DNA of 64,000 nucleotides from Tritrichomonas musculus (taxonomy: Eukaryota; Parabasalia; Tritrichomonadida; Tritrichomonadidae): NCBI GenBank assembly GCA_039105265.1, contig JAPFFF010000038.1:992001-1056000 (forward strand). The letters run 5' to 3'. The translations under genes and the position numbers were made by a program. Positions 21,502 through 30,178 of the stretch are shown here, one piece after another (position 1 is the stretch's first letter; each line of letters begins with the position of its first letter). A model generated the notes under the pieces. It had not been told where the DNA came from. It saw nothing but the letters and a program-made list of their open reading frames with translations, and searched no databases.

Positions 21502-22179
21502 TCATAATCCTCCTCTTAAACGAAGGACTAAGTGGATAGTTGAATCTCTTTGTATTCCATAATCATCTAAGGTGTTTCCGTTTTCCAACTGTTTACCTCC
21601 ATATATTAATCTCTGCTGATCTACAGGCACTCCTGTTTTATTACTTATTTGATTTTTCAAAGATTCAACTCTATCTTTTAGACTAACATCTATGGTATAA
21701 TGCCTTCTATCAAGACCTTCAACAAATATTTGAACTTTTGGAACGCTGTATGATGATGCTTGTGAATTATTGTGGACAACCAAATACACTGTTGCTCCAT
21801 TTTGTATAGAATAATCTTGAATTGTGTTGCCATTCTCAAGTTGACGATTTGAATAGATTAATTTTTGATTGTTTGGATCAATTGAATAGTGTTGCCTAAC
21901 CAAGTCTTTGAGTGATTCAACAGACTCTGTTTGATGTACAAGAAAACCTTCATTTTGACTGTTAAATTGAACATAAATTTTGATTTGATTGCTTATGGGA
22001 TCTGTTGATAATTGGCTGATTGTTTGTAGATTTTGAATGCATTGGTCATGATTATAACCTTTCCAATCCTTTCCACATTTGTAGCAAAACTCGCGTGTAC
22101 ACTTGCATATCATATGAGGGCAGCCTTCAGTTTTCTCAATATGTGTTCCACATCCAGGACAATTTTGATAAAAAGACAT
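21502..22179 (-). CDS. RING2 (RBR-type) zinc domain fused to two ubiquitin folds, ending LRLRGG-L
   Basis: The product has 225 residues. Residues 7-47 match the RING2/Rcat of RBR ubiquitin ligases: C7-x2-C10, then '[10 protein letters not shown]' with C20 at the catalytic position, C25, C27, C32, C35, H44 and C47. Residues 66-135 form a divergent ubiquitin-like fold without a GG end. Residues 149-224 are much closer to ubiquitin. They keep the L8, I44 and V70 patch equivalents and the K48 equivalent (K196), but have R211 at the K63 position, and they end LRLRGG at 219-224 followed by one Leu, the layout of a ubiquitin precursor. Parkin has the opposite order (Ubl first, RBR last). RING1 and IBR are absent and nothing coding lies upstream. 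It may be a self-charging ligase fragment or a source of a processed ubiquitin-like modifier; this is inference. Confidence 0.85.
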   Translation of the reverse strand: MSFYQNCPGCGTHIEKTEGCPHMICKCTREFCYKCGKDWKGYNHDQCIQNLQTISQLSTDPISNQIKIYVQFNSQNEGFLVHQTESVESLKDLVRQHYSIDPNNQKLIYSNRQLENGNTIQDYSIQNGATVYLVVHNNSQASSYSVPKVQIFVEGLDRRHYTIDVSLKDRVESLKNQISNKTGVPVDQQRLIYGGKQLENGNTLDDYGIQRDSTIHLVLRLRGGL

Positions 22180-22231
22180 TCAAGTAAATAATTTATAATT
22201 AGTCACTACATGTTAATCATTGCATGTTAAG

Positions 22232-22279
22232 TAACATGCCAAAATTGAATTAACATGCCAAAATTGAATTAACATGCCA
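22232..22279. repeat. 19-bp tandem repeat (2.5 copies) upstream of the RING2-ubiquitin gene
   Basis: TAACATGCCAAAATTGAAT occurs twice in direct tandem (22232-22250 and 22251-22269) with a third partial copy to 22279. It lies 53 to 100 bases upstream of the ATG at 22179. The array could be a duplicated regulatory site or plain microsatellite expansion. Confidence 0.6.
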
Positions 22280-22315
22280 GATTATTTATTGCAAACGTAC
22301 AAAATTGAGAATGAA

Positions 22316-22630
22316 TCTCAAAGTTCGTTATTTTATTTCAAACTTCCTTATGTTTTGAATGCTTCTTACAAATTAAAAATTTTATTTTTCTCACAAAATC
22401 CTAACAAAGTTTGAGAGGAGATAACAAAATTGGATAGAATTATAACGAACTTTGAGACAAATAAATTAACAGCCACCTTTCTTAACTAAGAGGTCTAATA
22501 ATCAGGTTTTCTTAACATATTCAAATTTTATGGGATTTATCACAATGAGGTCAAAATATTGAATATGTTAAGAAATTCACCTTTTACGATCAAATATTAG
22601 GTCAAAATACCTATTGTTTTGTGATAAATA
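22316..22630. repeat. Cluster of nested inverted repeats (foldback region)
   Basis: Three perfect inverted repeats lie close together: TCTCAAAGTTCGTTAT at 22316-22331 with its complement at 22442-22457; TTTCTTAACATATTCAA at 22508-22524 with its complement at 22559-22575; and ATTTATCACAA at 22535-22545 with its complement at 22619-22629. The second and third interlock rather than nest. No gene lies here. It could be the remains of foldback transposons or a regulatory region of the divergent neighbourhood. Confidence 0.6.
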
Positions 22631-22800
22631 CTCCAGTTTTTTATTCAAAATATTTATTTTTTCAACCATATGTTGTTTGATTTCTTCTTTTTTTTTTTTT
22701 TTTTTGAGATGTAATAAAGATGTTTGTTTTGTGAAGAAACTTTAATATCAACTAAAATATGTGTATATCTAAATGAAAAACTAAAAAAACTGCAAATAAA

Positions 22801-22868
22801 GAAATGAATAATTATTTTCTTTTATGATTATATAGCAAAAAAGATCTGTGGTCCAAAGGAATGGGCAA
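22801..22868 (+). pseudogene. Relic copy of the 5' half of tRNA-Arg with its upstream flank
   Basis: These 68 bases align without gaps to 16250-16317, with 8 differences by my count. The match covers 41 bases of upstream flank plus the acceptor, D arm and A-box region (GTGGTCCAAAGGA is identical). The anticodon arm and 3' half are not recognisable. Because the untranscribed flank is copied too, the duplication was of DNA, not of a tRNA transcript. Confidence 0.75.
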
Positions 22869-23464
22869 TATTGTTGTTGAACAAAAATATATTGAAAACC
22901 TCCTGACTAAACTTAAATTCAAATGCCAGCCCATTATTTTTTCTCTCAATTTATTTGACAAAAAAATATTTATTTCAATTTTAGAGAGCTTTTATTATTT
23001 CTTTTCAATTTAATCTTTAAAATTTATGATCCTTGATCAAGGATCAATTCAGTATGCAGACATTTCCATAATATTTCGCCAATAATCTAATTCGAGTGTG
23101 TCTTTTATTGCTCTTGGTGCCAAATTAAAGATTCAAAAATTATAATTATTGATAAACAATCTTGCAATTAGAAGTTACACTTGGATTTTTGCCCAAACAC
23201 CATTATACCTCTTTGATTTTTTTGATTTTTGCTTGACATTTCCAGTATTTTGTATAAATATTTCAAAAGCATACACAACTCAGCAAAATTATTTCAAATA
23301 AATGCTCACCCTATTGATTTACGTCATTTTCAAATAGAATATCCAAATATTTTGCCTGTTAATTACACTCTTTTTGAACGAGTTAGTAATTTTTTTTTAA
23401 TTCAATTTTAATATATGTTAATTGGTTCAAAACTCTGATATAAATTTGAATAGCTTTGAAAAAA
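22869..23464. other. AT-rich spacer, no clear gene
   Basis: It contains a 60-codon plus-strand open frame (23229-23411) with no ATG at its start and no recognised domain. It precedes a fragment that looks like an ankyrin-family N-terminus, so it may be part of the same decayed gene region. Confidence 0.4.
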
Positions 23465-23590
23465 TGAATATTCAAGAATATATAAAAGAGATGAAATAAT
23501 GATTCAAAGCCATCTTCTGTATTTTATTGATGATGAAACAAATACCGAAGAAAATTTTCAAAATTTAATCACTATTTTTCATAATAACTG
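23465..23590 (+). pseudogene. Relic resembling the N-terminus of trichomonad ankyrin/DUF3447 proteins
   Basis: ATG at 23465 opens 'MNIQEYIKEMK', and an overlapping frame from 23500 continues 'MIQSHLLYFIDDETNTEENF' and then QNLITIFHNN before a stop near 23590. Trichomonad ankyrin-repeat proteins typically start with this kind of sequence (IQ-x-x-LL-x-F-x-DxE-x-NxEEN-Y/F-QNL). The two pieces are offset by a small indel and no ankyrin repeats follow, so this is a truncated relic of a host gene. Confidence 0.5.
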
Positions 23591-23784
23591 AATTTGTTCT
23601 TTGTTCCAATACTCTCGATCGGCTTTCATCTGATTCAAACACATAATCAAGTAGGTCGAAGTGTGAATTGCTTTTCTTTTCCTTGATTGAAAAATTGTCC
23701 CTAGAAGCATCATCATAATGGATTTATGTTCTTTTTTTTTTCTTTTCAAGTATATATTTAAAAAGTAGCCTTCAATAATTACAA

Positions 23785-26700
23785 TTATATAGGTATCCAA
23801 AAACCATCATAAAATTCTTTGTTAATATCTTTTATAAATTTATTTCTTTTGTGAACACCTCTATTATTTTTATGTTTAATATCTGTTAATTCAGTAAAAT
23901 CCAGCAATTTATCATAAATATAATCTGTATTTTGATAAAAACGAAACGTGTCATCAATATTTTTATCAGCTAATATTTTGTATTGAATGATATTTATTAC
24001 TTCATTTCTAAATTTAGTTGGAACTGCAGCTGATATTTTTGATAAATCAAGGCCATATTTTTTAAACAAATATGAAGATAAAAGAAATATTGAATGCTTA
24101 AATCCTAAAGAGAACGAATTTGTCAATAATTCAATGATTTTTTTGTGATATTTTTCATTTGGCTCATCAAAAATATAAATTTTGGCTAAATTAAACATTG
24201 ATAAATAATCATTTGATTTATTTACTGCTTCGTTGAAATATTCTTTCGCCAATCCAATGTTTTTAGGTATTTCATCACCAAATCCATTTTTGTATATAAT
24301 TCCAAGATTATTTTTTGCATATTGATAATTAAAAGATGATGCTTCTTTGTAATAATGAATTGCATCTTTTATATTTTCATGAACATTTTCACCAAAATGA
24401 TGAAGATAACCTAGTAAAAAAAAAGAATAATTATATCCTTTTTGAGCAGATCTAATAAAGTAAGCAATTGCGGTTTTTTTGTTTTCGGCTGTAGATTCAG
24501 TCATGAAATAATAATAAAAACCTAATAAGCATTGAGCTTCTTCATGATGATTAATGTCAGCTGCTTTTCGAAAATAGTAAATGCCAAGTCTTATATCTTG
24601 AGAAACAAATTCTCCAAAAAGATAAAAACGACCAAGGAGAATTCGTGCATTAACACAATTGTTTTCAGCAGATAATTTATAATAATAAATAGCTTTTTCT
24701 ATATTCATATATTTTTGGTTATATAAGTAGATCGATCCTAGATTTAATTGAGCTATTTCATCATTTTGATTAGCAGCAAGTTCATAATAATAAATTGCTT
24801 TCTCTATATCATTATATTTGTTTTCATAAATATTGCCAAGATTGCATTGCGCCTCTTTTATATTTTTATTGGCTGCAAGTCTATAATAATAAACAGCTTT
24901 GCAAATATCAACAGGGACATGATGTCCATTATCATAAATCAATCCGAGATTAAACTGAGCAGGTGCATAATCTTGATTAGCTGATAAAGTAAAGTAATGA
25001 ATAGCTTTTTCGATGTCAATTGGACTATGTTCACCATTATAATAATGGCATCCTAAATTATATTGCGCAATTTCATGATTATTGTTGGCCGCAAGTGTAT
25101 AATAATAAACAGCTTTGTTAATATCTTGGCTAATATTAACTCCTTCATAATAAATTTCAGCTAAATTCGCTAAAGCTTCAGTATTATTTTGATTGGCAGA
25201 AAGAGTAAAATAACAGATAGCTTTATTAATATTAATAGGAACATAAACTCCTTCTGAATAGATTGTCCCTAGAGCTAATTGAGAATTCGAATCATTTAAA
25301 TTAGCACCAAGTGAAAAATAACTGATAGCTTTATTAATATCTGTGTGAACATATATGCCCATATAATAAATAAGTCCTAGCATATATGAAGCAATACAAT
25401 TTCTACTGGCAATTAGAGAATAATAATAAATAGCTTTGTTGATATCTTGTTTAAGATATATGCCATTAAAATATAAATAACCAAGAGAAAGGCATGCATC
25501 TAAATTGTTTTCTTTTTCAGCAAGTGTGATAAATGTCGAAATCATTTGATCATTAAGATTTTCATTCATATATTTAATGCCAAGTTCTTCATTTTCGTCT
25601 TCTTCTTCTTTTAATTCCAAACTTTTTAATCTTTCTTGTAAATAATCCACATAAATTCTTTTTACTATTCTTCTTGTTTCTATGTTAAATTCATTTAGGT
25701 CAATAAATGACTTATAATAACTGTAATAATATTTAATTAATTCAGTTATTGTTGGCCTTTCAATATCTTTCAGTGTACAAAAATGATATAATTTATTCAT
25801 AAATTCTTCACTGGAGATTTCATTTGATCCAGATATATTTGGATCTTTTTCATTCATTATAAAATACATCATTTGTCCTAATGAATAAATGTCCCATTTT
25901 GATGAAATGTGATTTGAATCAGATTCGTTTGGTGCATAAATTGACGAGAATTCATGAGTATAATTTGTTTTACTTGATATTGAACGATCATTAAGTAAAC
26001 GATCAAAATCAATAAGAACAAGTGTTTTATTTTCATCAATGATGATATTGTTTGGTTTTATATCTCTAATTATATAATTATTTCTATGAAAGTACTCAAT
26101 GATGAGCATCAATTCAAAAATAATTTTCACTTTTTCTTTAAATGAAAGTTTAAGTTGTCCAATGTTCAATAAGTTTTGCCCATAGATGTATTCTATAACA
26201 ATATAATCTTTGTTTTCTAATTTCCCTATAAATTTTGGAATTAATGGATGATGAATTTGCCTGTAATTATCGGTTTCTCTTTCAATTAATTTTGGAATTT
26301 CAAAGTCTTTGAATTTTGGCTTTTTAATTGCAAGCAATCGCTCTTTTTCAATATGATAAATCAAATCAATTAAAAATACTGATCCTTCATCAATCGTTCT
26401 CAAAATTATAATTGATTCATTTGGAATTATTTCAAAGGTTGGCCGTTTAATTCGAGGAAAAAATTTAAATCGATTTTTTTTCGTTTGAAGATAGCTTTGT
26501 TTGATCAAATATCCAGTTATGCATGATTTAACTAATTTCCAGACTCGTTCCAATTGTTTATTTAAAGAAAACGTTAGGATCATTTGATTATTAAAGCTTT
26601 TTATTTCATCTTCAAAAATTGGATTATAATCAATTTTATTATATATGATTTTAATATGCTCATCAAATCGTTCTTTTGTTTTTGGCAAAAAGCAAATGTT

Positions 26701-27012
26701 AAGTTCTTTTTTAAAACTTAAAAGTCTATATAAAAAATCAAAACAATTTTGATCAAAAAACATAATTGAATTCTTAAAACTTAAAATGAAGAAATTATAC
26801 GTCGTTTGGCCCTTTGATTCTTCAAAGAATTTAATTATAATTGTATCTGATTCATTCAAATTTTGATATATAATTTCTTCATTGAAAAAATTTATCTCTC
26901 TTGAAATCAACATGAAAATATAATTTCTGATAACGTCATCCAATTTTTGGTTCTTAATTTTTGGTGTTTTGTTGCTTCTATCCTGAAAGATTTGGCAGAA
27001 ATACTGAATCAT
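23785..27012 (-). CDS. Protein kinase with about 13 C-terminal Sel1 repeats
   Basis: The product has 1,075 residues. Residues 1-190 are a divergent helical region. A eukaryotic-type kinase domain spans about 195-455: 'LLAIKKP' (K230), catalytic loop 'IIRDIKPNNIII' with D317, K319 and N322, metal-binding 'LIDFDRLL' (D335, DFD in place of DFG), and 'SKWDIYSLGQMMYFIM' in the C lobe. The first His of the usual HRD is Ile. From about 510 to 1000 there are about 13 Sel1 repeats with the form A-x-x-x-LG-x-x-Y-x-x-G...D-x-x-K-A-x-x-Y-x-x-A-A. The kinase/Sel1 arrangement is a large family in trichomonads, thought to be cytoplasmic scaffolds or signal proteins; substrates are unknown. The essential Lys and Asp residues suggest activity. 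Confidence 0.92.
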   Translation of the reverse strand: MIQYFCQIFQDRSNKTPKIKNQKLDDVIRNYIFMLISREINFFNEEIIYQNLNESDTIIIKFFEESKGQTTYNFFILSFKNSIMFFDQNCFDFLYRLLSFKKELNICFLPKTKERFDEHIKIIYNKIDYNPIFEDEIKSFNNQMILTFSLNKQLERVWKLVKSCITGYLIKQSYLQTKKNRFKFFPRIKRPTFEIIPNESIIILRTIDEGSVFLIDLIYHIEKERLLAIKKPKFKDFEIPKLIERETDNYRQIHHPLIPKFIGKLENKDYIVIEYIYGQNLLNIGQLKLSFKEKVKIIFELMLIIEYFHRNNYIIRDIKPNNIIIDENKTLVLIDFDRLLNDRSISSKTNYTHEFSSIYAPNESDSNHISSKWDIYSLGQMMYFIMNEKDPNISGSNEISSEEFMNKLYHFCTLKDIERPTITELIKYYYSYYKSFIDLNEFNIETRRIVKRIYVDYLQERLKSLELKEEEDENEELGIKYMNENLNDQMISTFITLAEKENNLDACLSLGYLYFNGIYLKQDINKAIYYYSLIASRNCIASYMLGLIYYMGIYVHTDINKAISYFSLGANLNDSNSQLALGTIYSEGVYVPININKAICYFTLSANQNNTEALANLAEIYYEGVNISQDINKAVYYYTLAANNNHEIAQYNLGCHYYNGEHSPIDIEKAIHYFTLSANQDYAPAQFNLGLIYDNGHHVPVDICKAVYYYRLAANKNIKEAQCNLGNIYENKYNDIEKAIYYYELAANQNDEIAQLNLGSIYLYNQKYMNIEKAIYYYKLSAENNCVNARILLGRFYLFGEFVSQDIRLGIYYFRKAADINHHEEAQCLLGFYYYFMTESTAENKKTAIAYFIRSAQKGYNYSFFLLGYLHHFGENVHENIKDAIHYYKEASSFNYQYAKNNLGIIYKNGFGDEIPKNIGLAKEYFNEAVNKSNDYLSMFNLAKIYIFDEPNEKYHKKIIELLTNSFSLGFKHSIFLLSSYLFKKYGLDLSKISAAVPTKFRNEVINIIQYKILADKNIDDTFRFYQNTDYIYDKLLDFTELTDIKHKNNRGVHKRNKFIKDINKEFYDGFWIPI

Positions 27013-27436
27013 ATAAATTTTGTCTCGAAATTCTCACAAATTTTTTAAATACTTTATTTTAGAATTATAGTTAGTGGACAAAAGTATTTTTCACTACTGT
27101 TTCTTCATTATAGAATAATAATTTTTCCATAAAAATTTATATGATTTTGTATTTATATTTTTTCCTTTTTTAGTATTTGTATTTATATAAATTTTGTTAT
27201 TTAAGCAGCTTATTTTTTTTGAGAGGCCTTGTCTAAAAATTTTTGTTGCAGCTACTCTTTTTTTCAAATTCAAAAAAAAAAAAAAAAAAAAAAAAAACTA
27301 TATAAAAGAGGCAAACTTACATACTTTCATTCCAATATTAAATTTGGCTACTCTGCTTTTTCATTTTATTTTTATTATAAAAAATGTTATTTTTGGCGTA
27401 AAAATTTTCTAAAAAACATTAGATGTAAAAACGAAA
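27013..27436. other. Spacer upstream of the kinase gene and of tRNA-Thr
   Basis: AT-rich, with an A tract at about 27273-27297. Open frames crossing it contain lysine runs from the tract and run into the tRNA, so they are not genes. The kinase promoter must lie in the left part. Confidence 0.5.
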
Positions 27437-27510
27437 GCCTGTGTAGCACAAATGGTTAGTGCGTTCGACCAGTAATCGGAAGGTTGGCGGTTCAAATCCG
27501 CTCGTAGGCA
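27437..27510 (+). tRNA. tRNA-Thr(AGT), with C at position 33
   Basis: A complete 74-base cloverleaf: acceptor GCCTGTG/CGTAGGC, D stem GCAC/GTGC, anticodon stem TTCGA/TCGGA, loop CCAGTAA (anticodon AGT), and T arm GGCGG/CCGCT with loop TTCAAAT. The discriminator is A and a T run follows. The B box is GGTTCAAATCC. The loop matches the usual eukaryotic Thr loop CTAGTAA except that the almost universal T33 is C here. All other hallmarks of a working gene are present. Confidence 0.88.
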
Positions 27511-27910
27511 TTTTTTTGAATTTTTTTTTTTTATTCTTTATTATTATTATTATAAATGTGACAGTATCTTCTGCCTTTCTATATAAATACATGTTTTTGG
27601 AGGAGGAGTTGTATGTTTACTTTAATTTTAAGTTATACAAATACATGTATTTGATATCAAAAGCTGAGAAAAAAATATGGCGATCATTGAAATCTACTTA
27701 TTTATCTATATTAAAAATTAAATTAATTATCCATCTCGAGAATCGCGAAATAGCAAGTCTCATTTATTTAATAAAAGTTATGGTTATGTTTTGAATAGAT
27801 TTCAAAGATTTTTCAGTTCAAGAATAAATTTAATACCTGGGATGACAGATTATATTTGTATCTCTTGTCAAATCCCTGGAATAATCTGTTTAATATATAT
27901 AAATATGTAA
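27511..27910. other. Spacer between tRNA-Thr and tRNA-Ile
   Basis: It starts with the Pol III T run. A plus-strand open frame (27459-27794) runs out of the tRNA and has no recognised domain, so I treat it as chance. A GGGATGACAGATTATATTTG / CAAATCCCTGGAATAATCTG pair around 27839-27891 gives a short imperfect inverted repeat. Confidence 0.4.
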
Positions 27911-27983
27911 TCTCTTGTAGTATAATGGTCTAGGACGTGGGTCTGATAAGCCTGAGATGGAGGTTCGATTCCTCCCAAGAGAA
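27911..27983 (+). tRNA. tRNA-Ile(GAT)
   Basis: A 73-base cloverleaf with a perfect acceptor stem TCTCTTG/CAAGAGA, T arm GGAGG/CCTCC with loop TTCGATT, perfect B box GGTTCGATTCC, discriminator A and a T run after it. The D stem GTAT/GGAC is weak. The anticodon stem TGGGT/GCCTG holds two wobble pairs plus the closing T-G, and the loop is CTGATAA with T33, giving anticodon GAT (reads ATC, ATT). Cytosolic eukaryotic Ile tRNAs for these codons normally carry AAT (read as inosine), so this anticodon is unusual. Confidence 0.75.
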
Positions 27984-29640
27984 TTTTTTTGTATTTTTTA
28001 ACTCAAAAAATACTGTGAGAATTGAACCACACATCTGAAAAACTATTAAATTAGATCAAAAAAAATTCGAACTGACAATCGACTAATCCAAATTATGAGA
28101 AACGTAAGTATAAAGAAAATAATTTACAAGTTTCAGTGTACCATTCATTGTAATATAGCAAAAAGACATAAATCTTCATTAACTTGGACCAAAAACACGG
28201 AAAGAATGATTGTTGCGGTTTGAATTACATAGTTTGAATTCAGGATTTACATATGTTCCAAAACCAAACTGTAAAATTGGGAATAAGACTGCTTGTTGAG
28301 TTTATTTGAATAATAAAAACTTTGTCAGGATGAGATATGAAGTATTCACAAGTTATTGTCGATTGGTGATATTTATATTGAACATATGTTATGTTTTCTT
28401 CTATATCAAGAAATTTGATGTAATCAATTGCCTAGCTCTTATCATGATTATTTTAATTGAAACAAATTTTTTATTAATTATTTGTAATTGACTCTCATAA
28501 ATATTGCCTTTCGGAGGTTTTAAAAATTACGTTCGGTTTAAACTTTTTCAATAAAATAGACCAAGAAAAAAAATCAATTACGTTTTACGATTACGTCTAC
28601 GTGAAAAAAATTAGAATACGACTTTTTTAGAAAAAGTTAATATAAAGTTGCCTTTGAAAAATTATAATATTGATCTTTAAATTTAAATATTTTGCCCTTT
28701 CAAATTTGAGAGCTTTAACTTAGAGGAAAAATTAAAATTGAGGCTAAAGTATTGAGTTCGAAACTAAACCTCTTTGCTTTTTTTTTTTTAAAAAAAAAAA
28801 TTATGTAATTACGTTTCATTTCGGCTATTTTTACATTTTAATACGTCTTTTCTAGCCTTTACTTTTTTCACATCACAAATTCATTAACGTAACTTTTTAA
28901 CGTTTATATTCTTTAATCCTTATTTTGGTTGTTGTATTTGCACGTTTTTGGTAAAAATATCAAGTTTTCAAATTAAATTTTATTAAAAAAATCATTGAAC
29001 AGATAAAATTAAAATTTTGAGGCACTTTAGTTTATATTTTATATAATCGCTTTTTAGTATTGGTTTTATATGTTAAAAAGGAATTAAAAGTTTATAAAAC
29101 AATATTATAATAGTAAATAATCTAGAAATCTTGAGTAATGTGAATTGGTTTGCTCACAGAGTGATTATATTCTTTTTATAAAATGGTCAATCATTTCACC
29201 TTTGCAAAAAATGATTTTTAAAAATTGCATTTTACTTTTAAAAAAATGGTTTTATTAAATAATTTAATTGATATTTTATTTATTCACAAAAAATTATTTA
29301 GTATATTATCTTTTTTCAGAGATATGATTATTTTATGTATTCAATATTTTCAATAAAAAATACATTGTACAAACCTTGTATTTTTTCGATCGTTCTTTGT
29401 AGAACAAGGTTGGTACAAAAAGTGAAGTCTAGTCTTTTCATTGAATTTTATAAAATTCCAATTACATCCGAAGGGTAACATAAATAATAAAACTTTATTA
29501 TTTAGGCTAAAAAAAAGATTCATTCAAAAAAGCCCCCACTTTTTCTGGGAATATGTCCAAATAAGTAAAAATAAAACGGTTTGGCTCAAGAAGATAAAAA
29601 TTTTTAGAAGTAAAAAAGAGCTATTTCATTTCCAGAACAC
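27984..29640. other. AT-rich spacer between the tRNA pair and the element
   Basis: No gene recognised. A plus-strand open frame at 28306-28491 has no ATG at its start; it is hydrophobic and unrecognised. Between 28560 and 28920 the motif TACGT or ACGT recurs unusually often, which may mark a decayed repeat. The left end of the Polinton-like element may lie anywhere between about 29,400 and 30,000, because I cannot see a matching terminal repeat in the window. Confidence 0.5.
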
Positions 29641-29679
29641 AACAAGGAACCAAAACTCGAGCGAACGAAGGGCTGACAC

Positions 29680-29800
29680 CCGGAGGGCTTCCCCCCTTGG
29701 GGGGCTAGGGGGGGCCTGGCCCGAAAGGGAGCGACCAATATTTTTGCGGAGCTGAGGCTCCGCAAAAATATTGGACGAATGGGGGCGTAGCCCCCATTAT
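29680..29800. repeat. Cluster of GC-rich hairpins
   Basis: Within 120 bases lie at least four palindromes: CCCCCCTTGGGGGG (29691-29704); GGGCCTGGCCC shortly after; CCAATATTTTTGCGGAGC (29735-29752) with its exact complement at 29757-29774 around a TGAG loop; and AATGGGGGC (29778-29786) with GCCCCCATT (29790-29798) around GTA. The GC content is far above anything else in the window. Open frames crossing the cluster on both strands have no ATG-led support. It may be a terminal or replication structure of the element or a separate small palindromic insertion. Confidence 0.8.
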
Positions 29801-29859
29801 GCGTTGATTCTACAAACCGCAGCGTAGCGAGGATTCTTAATTTTAACAATTTTCTTAAT

Positions 29860-30178
29860 TATCATTCGATATTTCTAAAATTTTTACAAATATACTCAGT
29901 TTTCTTATTTTTAGCTTTTATTTATCTTTTTTATTATAAATATTTTCTTATTAGTAGTTATATATTTGCCACGATTTTTGCACTTCGTTCAAAAACCGCG
30001 TCAAATATCTCCCATCCGCGACCCCAGCCCCGCCCTGTCAGGTATGATCCCCCACTCCCATTAATGATCTTCCACTGGGCTTGTTCTCAGGATTCCTCTC
30101 AACGCTCTGCTAGGAAGGAGGCCCCGTATCGTTAACATCAAAAAAGCTATAGAAAAAGTTGTTAATTGTGTGGTTTAC
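29860..30178. other. Noncoding, GC-richer left-end region of the element
   Basis: After an AT-rich stretch the bases 30000-30140 are again GC-richer (runs such as CCCCAGCCCCGCCC) and contain no gene. It lies next to the first minus-strand gene's stop and may belong to the terminal region of the element. Confidence 0.4.

Noticed and set aside
27459-27794. Plus-strand frame of 111 codons starting inside tRNA-Thr
   Set aside because: It overlaps the tRNA, begins without an ATG and shows no domain.
27911-27983. Alternative reading of the tRNA-Ile gene as tRNA-Ser(TGA)
   Set aside because: It would place G at position 33 and there is no long variable arm as Ser tRNAs need; the GAT reading keeps T33 and a regular cloverleaf.
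29441-29849. Overlapping open frames on both strands across the GC-rich hairpins
   Set aside because: The plus frame lacks an ATG at its head, and both reflect palindromic GC-rich sequence without domain content.
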